This document shows positions 53,196 through 62,552 of a stretch of 64,000 bases of DNA, one piece after another. The notes beneath the pieces were generated by a model. It worked only from the letters and a program-made list of their open reading frames with translations. It was not told where the DNA came from and made no database searches. Position 1 is the first letter of the stretch. Every line of letters starts with the position of its first letter. A program made the position numbers and the translations under genes. Source of the DNA: Roseibium album (GTDB lineage: Bacteria > Pseudomonadota > Alphaproteobacteria > Rhizobiales > Stappiaceae); the NCBI RefSeq assembly GCF_001404515.1, contig NZ_CXWE01000001.1, positions 868,001 to 932,000 on the forward strand, read 5' to 3'.

Positions 53196-54218
53196 CTAGA
53201 ATCCGGCTGGAATATTCATCGGCGTGACGATCTGGATATCGCTTTCCGTTTGGTTCAATGGTTCGCCGACGCCATGAAACGCGAGGATGTGTCGGAAGGC
53301 CATTCGCATGTCGTCACGCAGGTCATGGTGCAGCACCAGCGTAAGCACGTCCTTGCGCAGGAGCTCCAGATTGTCCTCATCCAGATCGTGGGCGATGAAG
53401 AAATCTGGCGTGTGGCCGGAGGCTTTCAGAGCATTGAGGATCGCGAAATTGCCGCCTCCCATGGAATAGACACCTGCAATCTTGGCAGGCCAGCTCAACT
53501 TCGCGGAAACTTCCTGGGCGGTCGATGGGTTGAGGCCGCCTCCACCGCTCGCATCGATCAGCTCGATGTCGGGGCGCAACCTGTGAAGCTCGAGGCGAAA
53601 TGCGTGGAAACGATCTTCCTCGCCCTGGAACGCATGCTGACTGAGTGTTGTCAGGACGCACGTGTCCGTTGGCTTGAGAAGCTTTAGCATCAGATATGCC
53701 GCGGTTTGACCGGCCTTGATGTTGTCGAGGCCGGCATAGGCCAGCCTTCGGGCATCCGGGATGTCTGTAAAAACTGTGACAACAGGAATGTTCTTTGCCG
53801 TCAGCCGGTCAATTGCCGCGCGCACCCGTTCCGTATCGCGGGCCTTCAGGCAAACACCCTGGCTGCCACGTTTCCGGATTCGATCCAGCACGGTGACGCA
53901 GTCATTTTCCGTCATGGTTTCAGCAAAAGTGAAACGCGGCCTGAGCGCCGCGGGCCTGAACAGCGGCAGGACGGCTTCGCTCGCGCGCTGAATTTCGCGG
54001 CTGAACCGTGAAGGTGCTTCAACGACAATATCGATAAAGAAGCGACGGCCCTTGGCGGACAGCTGGGTTTCCTGTCGCGCCAGTTCCTCGATTGCGTCTT
54101 CCACACGCCTGCGGGTTTGCGGGCTGACATGCGCCCGGTTGTTCAGGACGCGGTCGACGGTCGCAGTGCTCAATCCCGACTGCAGCGCGATTTCCTTGAC
54201 AGGGAAACGATGGGTCAT
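53196..54218 (-). CDS. LacI-family transcriptional regulator
   Basis: Protein of 340 aa. The LacI HTH (VKEIALQSGLSTATVDRVLNNRAHVSP) starts near residue 6, and a periplasmic-binding-protein type sensor domain follows (NIPVVTVFTDIP; GVYSMGGGNFAILNAL; FFIAHDLDEDN). It resembles regulators of sugar or polyol genes. ATG 54218 is used; ATG 54281 would add 21 residues of unlike composition. It is divergent from the phytanoyl-CoA dioxygenase-like gene and probably regulates it. Confidence 0.88.
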   Translation of the reverse strand: MTHRFPVKEIALQSGLSTATVDRVLNNRAHVSPQTRRRVEDAIEELARQETQLSAKGRRFFIDIVVEAPSRFSREIQRASEAVLPLFRPAALRPRFTFAETMTENDCVTVLDRIRKRGSQGVCLKARDTERVRAAIDRLTAKNIPVVTVFTDIPDARRLAYAGLDNIKAGQTAAYLMLKLLKPTDTCVLTTLSQHAFQGEEDRFHAFRLELHRLRPDIELIDASGGGGLNPSTAQEVSAKLSWPAKIAGVYSMGGGNFAILNALKASGHTPDFFIAHDLDEDNLELLRKDVLTLVLHHDLRDDMRMAFRHILAFHGVGEPLNQTESDIQIVTPMNIPAGF

Positions 54219-54303
54219 TGATGGATTCTTGATGGAATATCTGAAACACTTCAAGTCCGGATCCGCTAGAATTGCAGGCACAACATGACGATGGGAGAAT
54301 AAT

Positions 54304-55482
54304 ATGGATCGTCAGGTGATCCCCAATGGCTATTTCGATGCCGGAAGTTGCAGCATTGATGACTTCAAGGTTCTGGTAGACCAGCAGTTGAGCGAAAGCG
54401 ACGCGCCTCGCGCAGAGCGCATTGTGTCGAACATTCCGGTTTACAACGTGTCCGAGATCAACAGGTTGCTCTCAGGAACTGAGGGCAGGCGTTGCCTTCT
54501 GGCCGAGTGGGCGCATATCCTGATGCACCGGTCCGGCGTTCTCGTGCTGGAGGGCGCTTTTTCCGATACAACCCCACTCGACGCGGCAACGAGCGTCTTC
54601 CAGGACATTATCCGGGAAGAGAAAGCAGCCTCGGGTGGTGGTGCGGACCATTTTGCAGCTGCGGGCGCGAATGACCGGATCTGGAATTCGCTTCAGAAAC
54701 TGTGTCTCCGCGATCCGGAGGCTTTTGCCGGCTGTTTTTCCAATCCGGTGATCGATGCCGTTTGCGAGGCCTGGCTCGGTCCGAATTATCAAATGACCTC
54801 TCAGGTCAATCTCGTGCGGCCCGGCGGTGGTGCGCAACAGGCGCACCGCGACTATCATCTGGGTTTCCAGACTGAGGAAGTCTGTGCAGACTATCCCGCA
54901 CATGTGCACGATCTGTCACCGGTTATGACGCTGCAGGGTGCCATCGCGCACACCGACATGCCCGTTGAAAGCGGTCCGACCAAACTGCTGCCGTTTTCCC
55001 AGTTGTACCGGCCAGGCTACATGGCCTACAGGCAGGATGTCTTCAAGGAGTTCTTTGAAAGTGCCTATGTTCAGCTGCCGTTGAAAAAAGGAGACGCTCT
55101 CTTTTTCAATCCTGCGCTTTTCCACGCGGCCGGGGAAAACAGGAGCACAGACATTCAAAGGCTGGCCAACCTTCTTCAGATATCGTCAGCCTTCTGCCGT
55201 GCCATGGAAACTTCTGACCGCGAAAGAATGTGCAAGACGCTCTATCCGATACTTCTGGAAAAGACCCGATCCGGCAGTTGGGACAAGGCGAAAGTTGATG
55301 CGGCAGTTTCCGCGTGTGCGGAAGGATATTCCTTCCCCACCAATCTGGACAACGACCCGCCGGTCGGCGGCCTTGCTCCCGAAACGCAAAAGCAATTGTT
55401 TCTGAGAGCGCTCGGTGACGGACTACCCTTGGAATCGTTTTCAAAAGCGCTTGCCGAGCAGACCAGCCGTCGCAAGGCGTAG
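54304..55482 (+). CDS. phytanoyl-CoA dioxygenase (PhyH)-family protein
   Basis: Protein of 392 aa of the Fe(II)/2-oxoglutarate dioxygenase superfamily. The HxD of the iron site is AHRDYHLG near residue 181, the distal His lies in FFNPALFHAAGENRS near 280, and the Arg that follows binds 2-oxoglutarate. It may hydroxylate a small organic substrate. ATG 54304 starts 85 bases from the LacI gene. The stop lies two bases from that of the convergent DUF1194 gene. Confidence 0.88.
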   Translation: MDRQVIPNGYFDAGSCSIDDFKVLVDQQLSESDAPRAERIVSNIPVYNVSEINRLLSGTEGRRCLLAEWAHILMHRSGVLVLEGAFSDTTPLDAATSVFQDIIREEKAASGGGADHFAAAGANDRIWNSLQKLCLRDPEAFAGCFSNPVIDAVCEAWLGPNYQMTSQVNLVRPGGGAQQAHRDYHLGFQTEEVCADYPAHVHDLSPVMTLQGAIAHTDMPVESGPTKLLPFSQLYRPGYMAYRQDVFKEFFESAYVQLPLKKGDALFFNPALFHAAGENRSTDIQRLANLLQISSAFCRAMETSDRERMCKTLYPILLEKTRSGSWDKAKVDAAVSACAEGYSFPTNLDNDPPVGGLAPETQKQLFLRALGDGLPLESFSKALAEQTSRRKA

Positions 55483-55484
55483 GG

Positions 55485-56222
55485 TCAGTTCACGAGGGCA
55501 TAACCGTTGCCGATGATTTCGCGGATGAGCTTGCGCTTCATGGCGCGCGCGTAGTCCTGATAGTCGTCGGCAACCTCGATAAATGCTCCAGGACCGCTGA
55601 TGACGTGGCTTTGATAGTATTGAAGCGGGGAGTCTTCGGCTCCTTCAATAACCAGACCGTTGACGGTAATGCCTTCGAAATCAAATGCCTTGTAGGCGCT
55701 CGACGGCGGAAATCCGTCGTTGTTGATCCCGTCGCCTGCCACATCGATCACCTTTCGCGCACATTTGGCGGGCGCACGGCTCATCTGGACGGAGGCATAG
55801 CCCAATGCATAACCGATCGCTGTGGGGAAACCGATAAAACCGCGCCGCGATTCTCTGAGCGTGCTTGCTGCCCTTTCGGCACTTTCAGCATCGGTCAGGT
55901 GCTGCCATCCCAGCTGAAGGAAGTGTTGCCGCTGGCCGCTCCATTCAAAGCTCATGATCCAGATACCGCCAACAGCTTCAATCGCCTGAACGACATCCGG
56001 GTCGCTGAGCGCTTGCGCCATGCCGTTCAGCTGCAGGTCATGTTCCAGATGATCAACACTGGACGATCCGTCCATTGCCAGAACGAGCGCGAGCGAGCAT
56101 GCAGTTGCGGGAACAGGAACCATTGCGGAAACGGCAAGGCCAAGAGCGCCAATGCAAACGCGCAGGCTGCGGGCGGGATTATGTGCGGTATCCGTGAGTG
56201 ATCGAACGAATTGCCTGAACAT
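55485..56222 (-). CDS. DUF1194 / von Willebrand A-like secreted protein
   Basis: Protein of 245 aa with a signal peptide-like N-terminus (LGLAVSAMVPVPATA). A metal-ion-dependent adhesion motif DGSSSVD lies near residue 51 and the second site VIDVAGDGINNDG near 155, typical of DUF1194 von Willebrand A-fold proteins. Function unknown; protein binding in the periplasm is likely. It is convergent with the PhyH gene. Confidence 0.88.
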   Translation of the reverse strand: MFRQFVRSLTDTAHNPARSLRVCIGALGLAVSAMVPVPATACSLALVLAMDGSSSVDHLEHDLQLNGMAQALSDPDVVQAIEAVGGIWIMSFEWSGQRQHFLQLGWQHLTDAESAERAASTLRESRRGFIGFPTAIGYALGYASVQMSRAPAKCARKVIDVAGDGINNDGFPPSSAYKAFDFEGITVNGLVIEGAEDSPLQYYQSHVISGPGAFIEVADDYQDYARAMKRKLIREIIGNGYALVN

Positions 56223-56634
56223 GGGCGAAGCTTAGCAGTTCGTCGTGAACAGGCATAGATGTGATGTAAGTAGTTTTACTGTGAACGTGAACTGGAAGCT
56301 CTTTTTAACATTGCTGCTCCCCTTGAGTTATATGATTGAGTCCCCTTCCAGGGCGTTGAACACTGTGTTCTGCGGCAACAGAGCGGTCACCGGAATGATG
56401 GTGATGGTTTGAAATGCCCCCTCGGCCTGATTTTGAGGCCAGCTGGACGTCATTGTACTCCGCTTTTGATCAACCAGGCTGCTGTACAGACCGCGCCCGA
56501 TTGGCAATTCCTGAATTCGAGTCGAGCGTCTCCGTTTCTTCGCAAACGCCCTGAATGCCGGGTTCAGCTTGCGTTCAGGTAAAATTGATTACACCTTGCC
56601 CATGACTTGGAGACACAGAACCGGAACGGGATTC
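56223..56634. other. intergenic region before the FeuP/FeuQ-like operon
   Basis: 412 bases without a supported gene. At 56563-56578 TTCAG recurs with an 11-bp period (TTCAG, six bases, TTCAG), just before a TAAAAT at 56580-56585. An 11-bp-period direct repeat is the usual shape of an OmpR/PhoP-type response regulator site. A 5-bp inverted repeat CTGAA/TTCAG (56551-56567) overlaps it. Confidence 0.45.
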
Positions 56635-56889
56635 GTGAAAAAGATCTTTGCCTTTTTGCTAGTGACCTTCGCTGCGGTCCTGCCAGCTGAAGCAGCCTGC
56701 CTGTCCCAGGCTCAGGCGCGGGAAGCCGTGGCGAGCGGCAAGGCCGCACCTCTTGGTTCGGTCGCGGGCCGCGCCGGTGGGGAAATCGTGAAGGCGCAGC
56801 TTTGTCAGCAGGGCGGCGGTTATGTCTACGTTTTATCTGTTCTCAAGGGTGGCAAGGTGACGAATGTCACAGTCAACGCCAGCCGGTGA
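56635..56889 (+). CDS. small periplasmic PepSY-like protein
   Basis: Protein of 84 aa with a signal peptide (KKIFAFLLVTFAAVLPAEA) and a mature part like a PepSY/YpeB domain (LSQAQAREAVASGKAAPL, IVKAQLCQQGGGYVYVLSVLKGGKVTNVTVNA) with two Cys. GTG 56635 is preceded by GGAACGGG. It lies 78 bases before the FeuP-like response regulator, in the same direction. In Sinorhizobium a small periplasmic protein, FeuN, restrains the sensor FeuQ; size and place make this gene a candidate counterpart, but I cannot compare the sequences. Confidence 0.75.
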   Translation: MKKIFAFLLVTFAAVLPAEAACLSQAQAREAVASGKAAPLGSVAGRAGGEIVKAQLCQQGGGYVYVLSVLKGGKVTNVTVNASR

Positions 56890-56967
56890 CTGGTACACCG
56901 GCGGTGATTGCACGGATTTGCAGCCGCCACCCACCGTTCCGATCGATTAATCAAGAAGTTGGTTCCA

Positions 56968-57636
56968 ATGCGAATTCTCGTCATCGAAGATGATACCGAC
57001 CTAAACCGTCAGCTTGTCACTGCTCTTGAGGAGGCAGGTTACGTTGTTGACAGCGCCGCCGATGGGGAAGAGGGCCACTTTCTGGGTGAAACGGAACCCT
57101 ATGATGCGGTGGTTCTGGATCTTGGCCTGCCGACACTCGATGGCTTGTCTGTGCTGGAAAACTGGCGCAGGGACGGCCGAACCATGCCTGTCCTGATTCT
57201 GACTGCCCGTGACCGCTGGTCGGACAAGGTGGCCGGCATCGATGCCGGTGCAGATGACTATGTTGCCAAGCCGTTTCACATGGAAGAAGTGCTGGCACGG
57301 GTGCGTGCACTCGTTCGCAGGGCAGCCGGCCATGCCTCCAACGAGCTGATCTGCGGTCCCGTGCGCCTGGATCTGAGAGCGGGGCGGGTAACCGTCGACG
57401 GCAATCCGATCAAGCTCACATCCCACGAATATCGATTGCTGTCTTATCTGCTGCATCACAGAGGTAAGGTGATTTCAAGGACCGAACTGACCGAGCATCT
57501 CTACGATCAGGACTTTGACAGGGACTCTAACACGGTCGAAGTGTTCGTCGGCAGATTGCGCAAGAAAATCGGTTCAGACATGATCGAAACGATCAGGGGC
57601 CTCGGGTACCGTCTTGGAGAGCCCAGTGACGACTGA
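56968..57636 (+). CDS. feuP: OmpR/PhoP-type response regulator, FeuP-like
   Basis: Protein of 222 aa. The receiver domain has the acidic pair EDD at residues 7-9, the phosphoacceptor Asp in VVLDLGLP near 51 and KPFHMEE near 101. The C-terminal winged helix (LTSHEYRLLSYLLHHRGKVISRTEL ... VEVFVGRLRKKIG) is of the OmpR type. The sequence is of the rhizobial FeuP kind, and FeuP/FeuQ genes lie beside the cyc/ccm genes in rhizobia, as here. FeuP controls cyclic glucan export in Sinorhizobium. ATG 56968 is used. The histidine kinase gene overlaps its end. Confidence 0.85.
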   Translation: MRILVIEDDTDLNRQLVTALEEAGYVVDSAADGEEGHFLGETEPYDAVVLDLGLPTLDGLSVLENWRRDGRTMPVLILTARDRWSDKVAGIDAGADDYVAKPFHMEEVLARVRALVRRAAGHASNELICGPVRLDLRAGRVTVDGNPIKLTSHEYRLLSYLLHHRGKVISRTELTEHLYDQDFDRDSNTVEVFVGRLRKKIGSDMIETIRGLGYRLGEPSDD

Positions 57637-59053
57637 CCGTGATGCTGTCGCCAAGGCGCAACAGACAGGTAGTCGTCAGTGGTCTCTCGCGTCCCGGCTG
57701 GTCTTTGTTGCGGCCGTCTGGTCCACCATAACACTTGCATTGGCAGGCGTTTTCCTCGTCAGTCTTTATCAGAGCGCAAGTGAGCGGGCCTTTGATGCCC
57801 AGCTGGAAGTTCATATCAAGGGCCTCATCGCCGGAATGCTGGAAACAGGTCAGAACGGCGGACCGGAAACGTTGATCCAGTCGGTGGCGGCGCCGGTCTA
57901 CCGGGGCGATCCGAGATTTTCCCTGCCCTTGTCCGGGTGGTACTGGACCGTGCGGCGTGCAGACAACCCGTCGATAATGTTTGCGTCCGAATCGCTGCTC
58001 GGTGATCCGTTGAATACACCTCCGATTGGCGACATGGACAGCAGTGCGGGCTTTGTCAGCGGTCCGACGGGAGATGAAGTGCGGGTCCTGCAGCAGCGCA
58101 TCACGATCGGAGAGGCCTCCTACGTTATCGCGGTGGGGGCTGCAACGGCCGGGTTCTGGGCGGACATTGCAGAATTCTCGCGGACTGTCACCTTGACGCT
58201 CTGCATCGTCGGTATTGGCCTCATTCTCGCAATTTTCCTTCAAGTCCGGGTCGGCCTCAGGCCTCTGGCAAGGCTGCGCTCCTCGCTCTCGGCGGTTCGG
58301 CTGGGAGAAACGGAGCGCATTGATGAAGCCTTGCCACGCGAAATCGCGCCTTTGGCAGTCGAGTTGAATGCGCTCATCGTCTCCAACAAGGAAATTGTCG
58401 AACGAGCTCGAACCCATGTCGGAAATCTCGCACATGGCCTGAAGACACCGCTTTCAGTGATCTCCAACGAAGCGCGGGCTTCTCAAGGTCCGTTTGCCGA
58501 CAAGGTGAGCGAGCAGGCGGCGATCATGTCGACCCAGATTCAACACCACCTCGAACGCGCAAGGATGGCAGCACAGCGGCGGGTGATCGGTGTATCCTGC
58601 GAAACCGAACCGGTTCTTGGCAGGCTGATCCGGGCAATGGGGAAAATCTATCAGGACAAGGGTATCGAGGTTGCGTTCAACCAGACCGGGGACATCCGTT
58701 TTCGGGGTGAGAGCCAGGATCTTGAGGAAATGGGAGGCAACCTGATCGACAATGCCTGCAAGTGGGCTTCTTCAAGGGTTTCGGTCGACATTGTGTCTCA
58801 GGACGATCCGGCCACGAACCGCGAGATGTTCGTGCTCACGGTCGAGGACGACGGACCGGGCCTGTCTCCTGAACAACGGGCCGAGGCTGTCAAACGTGGC
58901 AGGAGGCTCGATGAAACCGTGCCCGGGACAGGCCTTGGCTTGTCAATTGTGGCAGACCTTGCAGCGCTTTACGGTGGTACTCTCAACCTCGATATGTCTT
59001 CCCTGGGAGGTTTGAAGGCCAGCCTTGTGCTGCCGGCACTGACAAGGGAATAG
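57626..59053 (+). CDS. feuQ: sensor histidine kinase, FeuQ-like
   Basis: Protein of 475 aa with two membrane helices (about residues 25-50 and 175-200) around a periplasmic sensor of about 125 residues. A linker leads to the H-box NLAHGLKTPLSVI near 270, the N-box GGNLIDNACKWA near 370, G1 EDDGPGLSP and G2 GTGLGLSIV. The subtype with GLKTP is that of PhoQ/FeuQ. GTG 57626 follows GGAGAG and overlaps the response regulator by 11 bases; TTG 57614 is less likely. Together they form one operon. Confidence 0.88.
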   Translation: MTTDRDAVAKAQQTGSRQWSLASRLVFVAAVWSTITLALAGVFLVSLYQSASERAFDAQLEVHIKGLIAGMLETGQNGGPETLIQSVAAPVYRGDPRFSLPLSGWYWTVRRADNPSIMFASESLLGDPLNTPPIGDMDSSAGFVSGPTGDEVRVLQQRITIGEASYVIAVGAATAGFWADIAEFSRTVTLTLCIVGIGLILAIFLQVRVGLRPLARLRSSLSAVRLGETERIDEALPREIAPLAVELNALIVSNKEIVERARTHVGNLAHGLKTPLSVISNEARASQGPFADKVSEQAAIMSTQIQHHLERARMAAQRRVIGVSCETEPVLGRLIRAMGKIYQDKGIEVAFNQTGDIRFRGESQDLEEMGGNLIDNACKWASSRVSVDIVSQDDPATNREMFVLTVEDDGPGLSPEQRAEAVKRGRRLDETVPGTGLGLSIVADLAALYGGTLNLDMSSLGGLKASLVLPALTRE

Positions 59054-59222
59054 GGGATTACGATGACGGCGAAGAGACCGGCGTCGGAGTGCTGTGTTAG
59101 GATGTGATCCGGCACTGGGACGAAAAGACCATTGTCTGGCCAAGTTCGGCCACAAATTCAAAATACCACTGACTTGTCTTCGGGTTTGATCCTGTCTGTT
59201 GCTCTTGGGGGAGCTTTCAAGC

Positions 59223-59660
59223 ATGCGTTTGCGCAGTGCCACATTTGTTGCCCTTGCTGTCGTTCTGGCAGGATGCTCTGCGACGTCTGGAAGCAATGGT
59301 TCGGGCGGTTGGGGATCGTCTTTCGGTGATCCCGGCGCCAATGTATCAGGCACCGAGGCGAACACCGCCATTTCCGTGCTGGTGAACAACGAGTTTGGCA
59401 ATGCATTGGATCCATCCGACCGCCGTGCTGCCGAGGACGCCCAGACCCGTGCCTTGAGATCAAGGGGCCTTGGCGCCGCCGTAGCCTGGCAGAACGACCG
59501 TACGGGTCGAAGTGGGCAGGTCAGGCCTGGTCCGGTCTACACCGTCAACGACACAAAGTGCCGAGAATTTACCCACGAAATGGTTCTTCAGGGCCGCACA
59601 CTTCAGGCACGCGGAACCGCTTGCGAATCCGGACGGGGCGACTGGACCGTTATCGGATAG
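59223..59660 (+). CDS. small outer-membrane lipoprotein, surface-antigen type
   Basis: Protein of 145 aa with a lipobox (VVLAGCSA) at residues 14-21, so the Cys should be lipidated. The mature part (ALDPSDRRAAEDAQTRAL ... GPVYTVNDTKCREFTHEMVLQGRTLQARGTACESGRGDWTVI) fits the 17-kDa surface antigen / RT0821 type family, anchored to the outer membrane. ATG 59223 is used. It follows the kinase gene by 169 bases, same direction. Confidence 0.85.
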   Translation: MRLRSATFVALAVVLAGCSATSGSNGSGGWGSSFGDPGANVSGTEANTAISVLVNNEFGNALDPSDRRAAEDAQTRALRSRGLGAAVAWQNDRTGRSGQVRPGPVYTVNDTKCREFTHEMVLQGRTLQARGTACESGRGDWTVIG

Positions 59661-59767
59661 GCCGCAAAGGTTAAAATCACCGGAGAAGACAGGTTTATTC
59701 TCAACAATTGCTTAATCCTTGCACCGGTATTATCGACCGGATTCGGATTGCGGCGTTGACCCTTTGA

Positions 59768-61243
59768 ATGACCTACTCGAACGAGCTTGAGAGTAAAATT
59801 AAGGACTACCTGAGCAGCTTGAGCCCGCAAGCGGTCGAGGCACTGGTCAGCAATTTGGAGCAGGCCAAAGGCAAGAACAATTCTGATCCGCATCTCAGCT
59901 TGATCCTGACAGCCGCCGTTACACTCATGCGCAAGCCGCAGACTTTTGCCGGCGGTATTCCGAACGGCAAGTTCCGGCGCGCGCAGGTTCAAAGGATGTT
60001 CTTCGCACCTCTCAATGATTTCCTGATCGGTGAAACCCTGCCCAACCGGCAGGAAGGCCGGATCAATCGGATCATGCTGGATCGGGTCTGGAACTGGCTC
60101 GGCAGGGATGTGATTCCGAACGACGTCAAGACCGTGCTCGATCAGGCCGGCGATGCGACCGTCAGCGACGAGCGGGTCGTTGCTCTTGTACAGGCGCTCA
60201 GAACCCGGTCCGTGGAAGCGGTCGAGGAGACGTTGGAACGCAGCGAGATATCGGACAAGGTGCGGCGCCAGATCGGTGTGGAGCTCGGCGGCGAGCGTGG
60301 CATTTCCGAACTCAGGGACATTCACAAGATCTTCGCCGCCGAACGCTGGCTGGTACCGTTTCTGCAAAGCATTCCCGAGCGGATCAACGAGCATCGTCTC
60401 AAGCAGGACCATGACGTGTTGCGCCTCGTGGACAAATGTTCAGCGCGCTTTCCGGATCACGTTCCCCTGCTCGCCGCGGCGCTGGTTGAACGTTCCGAGG
60501 CGCCGTCCGCGCTTTGCACATTCGCGGGCCGTCTGGCTGGAGACCAGGATCCCAAGGTTATTGCCGGATCGCAGTTCGCCTCCATGGTCGACGTTGTGAT
60601 GAGCGAGGCGGAACGTCTGCAGATACTCGCGCTTGAGCACAGGAACAACAATCCGGACCCGGTCGCGTTTTCGCAGGCACTGTCAGAATATCATACGCTT
60701 GTGCGCGGTGTTGAACGGGACATGGACCTTTCCATTTCCGGACGATGGCATCAGCGGTTGGCGGACACCAAGCGAAACATCTCCGGTGAGGTCACGCGCG
60801 AACTCAAAAACGCACATGGGGCCATTCGCAGGGCACTGCAGGTACCCAAATTCGACGGGGACGGTCAGCTCAGGATAGAACAGCCGGCGATCGACGAAGC
60901 CATTCGGACCTTGCGCGTCGTCACGATGGCACGGAATGCGTCCGAGACGTTTGCGGTAAACGAAATTGGCAAGCAAACGCGTCAAACGGTTGAACAGACT
61001 CTTGAAATTGTCACTCGTTCACTGATCACCGACCTTGGAAGACTGCATGGCCAGGAGGCGGAGGCGCAGCTTGCGGCAGTGGATGTCGCGATCATGCTTT
61101 CTGAAATCTATTTTGGCGCGGAATATGCCGGTCAGCTTCGCCGCAGCCGTCAGTCCGCGGTGGCAAAGGCAACCGGCAAGGAAAAGAAGAACGAACCTGC
61201 GCCGGAACGCAAACTTGTTTCAAACGCACTCGAGCGCTGGTAG
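59768..61243 (+). CDS. conserved hypothetical, mostly helical 491-aa protein
   Basis: No family recognised. The chain is mostly alpha-helical and charged, without signal peptide or membrane helix, so it is cytoplasmic. N-terminal residues 1-60 suggest a short coiled coil, a central part (100-300) has WNWLGRDVIPNDVKTVL-like helices, and a basic tail ends in ERKLVSNALERW. It sits between the FeuP/FeuQ-like operon and ccmI, where unknown genes are common in relatives. It may belong to the ccm transcript or be independent; the 118-base gap to ccmI shows no terminator. Confidence 0.7.
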   Translation: MTYSNELESKIKDYLSSLSPQAVEALVSNLEQAKGKNNSDPHLSLILTAAVTLMRKPQTFAGGIPNGKFRRAQVQRMFFAPLNDFLIGETLPNRQEGRINRIMLDRVWNWLGRDVIPNDVKTVLDQAGDATVSDERVVALVQALRTRSVEAVEETLERSEISDKVRRQIGVELGGERGISELRDIHKIFAAERWLVPFLQSIPERINEHRLKQDHDVLRLVDKCSARFPDHVPLLAAALVERSEAPSALCTFAGRLAGDQDPKVIAGSQFASMVDVVMSEAERLQILALEHRNNNPDPVAFSQALSEYHTLVRGVERDMDLSISGRWHQRLADTKRNISGEVTRELKNAHGAIRRALQVPKFDGDGQLRIEQPAIDEAIRTLRVVTMARNASETFAVNEIGKQTRQTVEQTLEIVTRSLITDLGRLHGQEAEAQLAAVDVAIMLSEIYFGAEYAGQLRRSRQSAVAKATGKEKKNEPAPERKLVSNALERW

Positions 61244-61361
61244 GGCTCGGCTCAAAGAACGCGGTTGCTGACGAAGGGTCAACGGGATTTGAGCGGCGCG
61301 ACGGCTGGTCACAGCCCAATCGTCTTGCATTTGCCGAGTTTGCGCTGTCTATAGTGCGCCC

Positions 61362-62495
61362 ATGATATTCTGGATCCTACTCGCTGTCATGACGGGTGTC
61401 GCCGCGTTGTGTGTTCTTGTTCCGCTCGCGCGGGCCGGCAAGGCGCAGGCAAGAGCGGACGGGAGTGCGGATGAAGCGGTCTACAGGGAACAGCTCTCTG
61501 CCATCGATAGCGAGCTGGACCGCGGGCTGATAGAGCCTGAAGCTGCTGAAGCCGCGCGAACCGAAATTGCCCGACGGTTGCTTGCTGCGCACGACAAGAA
61601 TGAGCAGCAACACCAGACCACCGCCTCCGGAGGGCGGTTGAAGGCTGCCCAGGTTTTCGCCCTGGCAGCCCTGCCGCTCTTTGCGCTTGGCACCTACTTC
61701 GCTCTTGGCTCTCCCGAAGAACCCGACCAGCCGCTGATTACGCGATTGAGCGCACCTGCTGAAGGGCAGTCGGTCGATGTGCTTTTGGCGCGTGTCGAGC
61801 GCCATTTGTCAGAAAACCCCGAAGACGGGCAGGGATGGTCGGTGATTGCACCGGTCTATTTATCGATGGGTCAACCGCAGGCATCCGCGCGTGCCTATGC
61901 CAATGCAATCCGTATCTTGGGACCGAATCCGGAATGGCTGACCGACATGGGCGAAGCTCTTACGATGGCCAATCAGGGGCTCGTTACGGAAGAGGCGAGG
62001 AAAGCCTTCGAGCAGGCGGTAGCCTTGCAGCCGTCCGCCGCCAAACCCAGGTTCTTTCTTGCTATTGCCCTGGGCCAGGATGGCAATATCGAGGCCGCCA
62101 CAAAGGCCTGGGAAGACCTGTTGGACGGAGCTGACGAGACGGCTGCGTGGGTTGGCGTTGCACGACAGCAACTTGCACAGTTGAAGGGCGTGCCTTCTCA
62201 CGAAAGCGCACCGAACGGTCCCTCGCAGGCGGATATCGCTGCTTCGCAGGATTTGTCCGCTGAAGACCGGCAGGAAATGATCAGGGGAATGGTCAACGGC
62301 CTCGCAGGACGTCTTGCCTCGGACGGTGGCAGCGCGGATGAATGGAGCCGATTGATCCGGGCATACATGGTTCTTGGTGAAAAGCAAAAGGCCGAGGAGG
62401 CGCTCGCTGCTGCTGAAGCCGCCCATTCAGATAAACCTGCGGACTTGTCTCTGATCAAAGACACGGCCAGTTCGCTTGGGTTAAGCGGGTCCTGA
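61362..62495 (+). CDS. ccmI: cytochrome c maturation protein CcmI
   Basis: Protein of 377 aa with an N-terminal membrane helix (residues 3-22), the CcmI signature EAVYREQLSAIDSELDRGLIEPEAAEAARTEI, a second helix near 105 and a C-terminal TPR-type region (about 140-350). CcmI (CycH) is the apocytochrome chaperone of the heme ligation system. It heads the ccm genes. The next gene, ccmE, follows after 57 bases in the same direction. Confidence 0.93.
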   Translation: MIFWILLAVMTGVAALCVLVPLARAGKAQARADGSADEAVYREQLSAIDSELDRGLIEPEAAEAARTEIARRLLAAHDKNEQQHQTTASGGRLKAAQVFALAALPLFALGTYFALGSPEEPDQPLITRLSAPAEGQSVDVLLARVERHLSENPEDGQGWSVIAPVYLSMGQPQASARAYANAIRILGPNPEWLTDMGEALTMANQGLVTEEARKAFEQAVALQPSAAKPRFFLAIALGQDGNIEAATKAWEDLLDGADETAAWVGVARQQLAQLKGVPSHESAPNGPSQADIAASQDLSAEDRQEMIRGMVNGLAGRLASDGGSADEWSRLIRAYMVLGEKQKAEEALAAAEAAHSDKPADLSLIKDTASSLGLSGS

Positions 62496-62552
62496 CAAAA
62501 CGGATTTGCCGGCTGGATCAAAGGCTCAGCTTGCACAGACTGGACGGAACAC

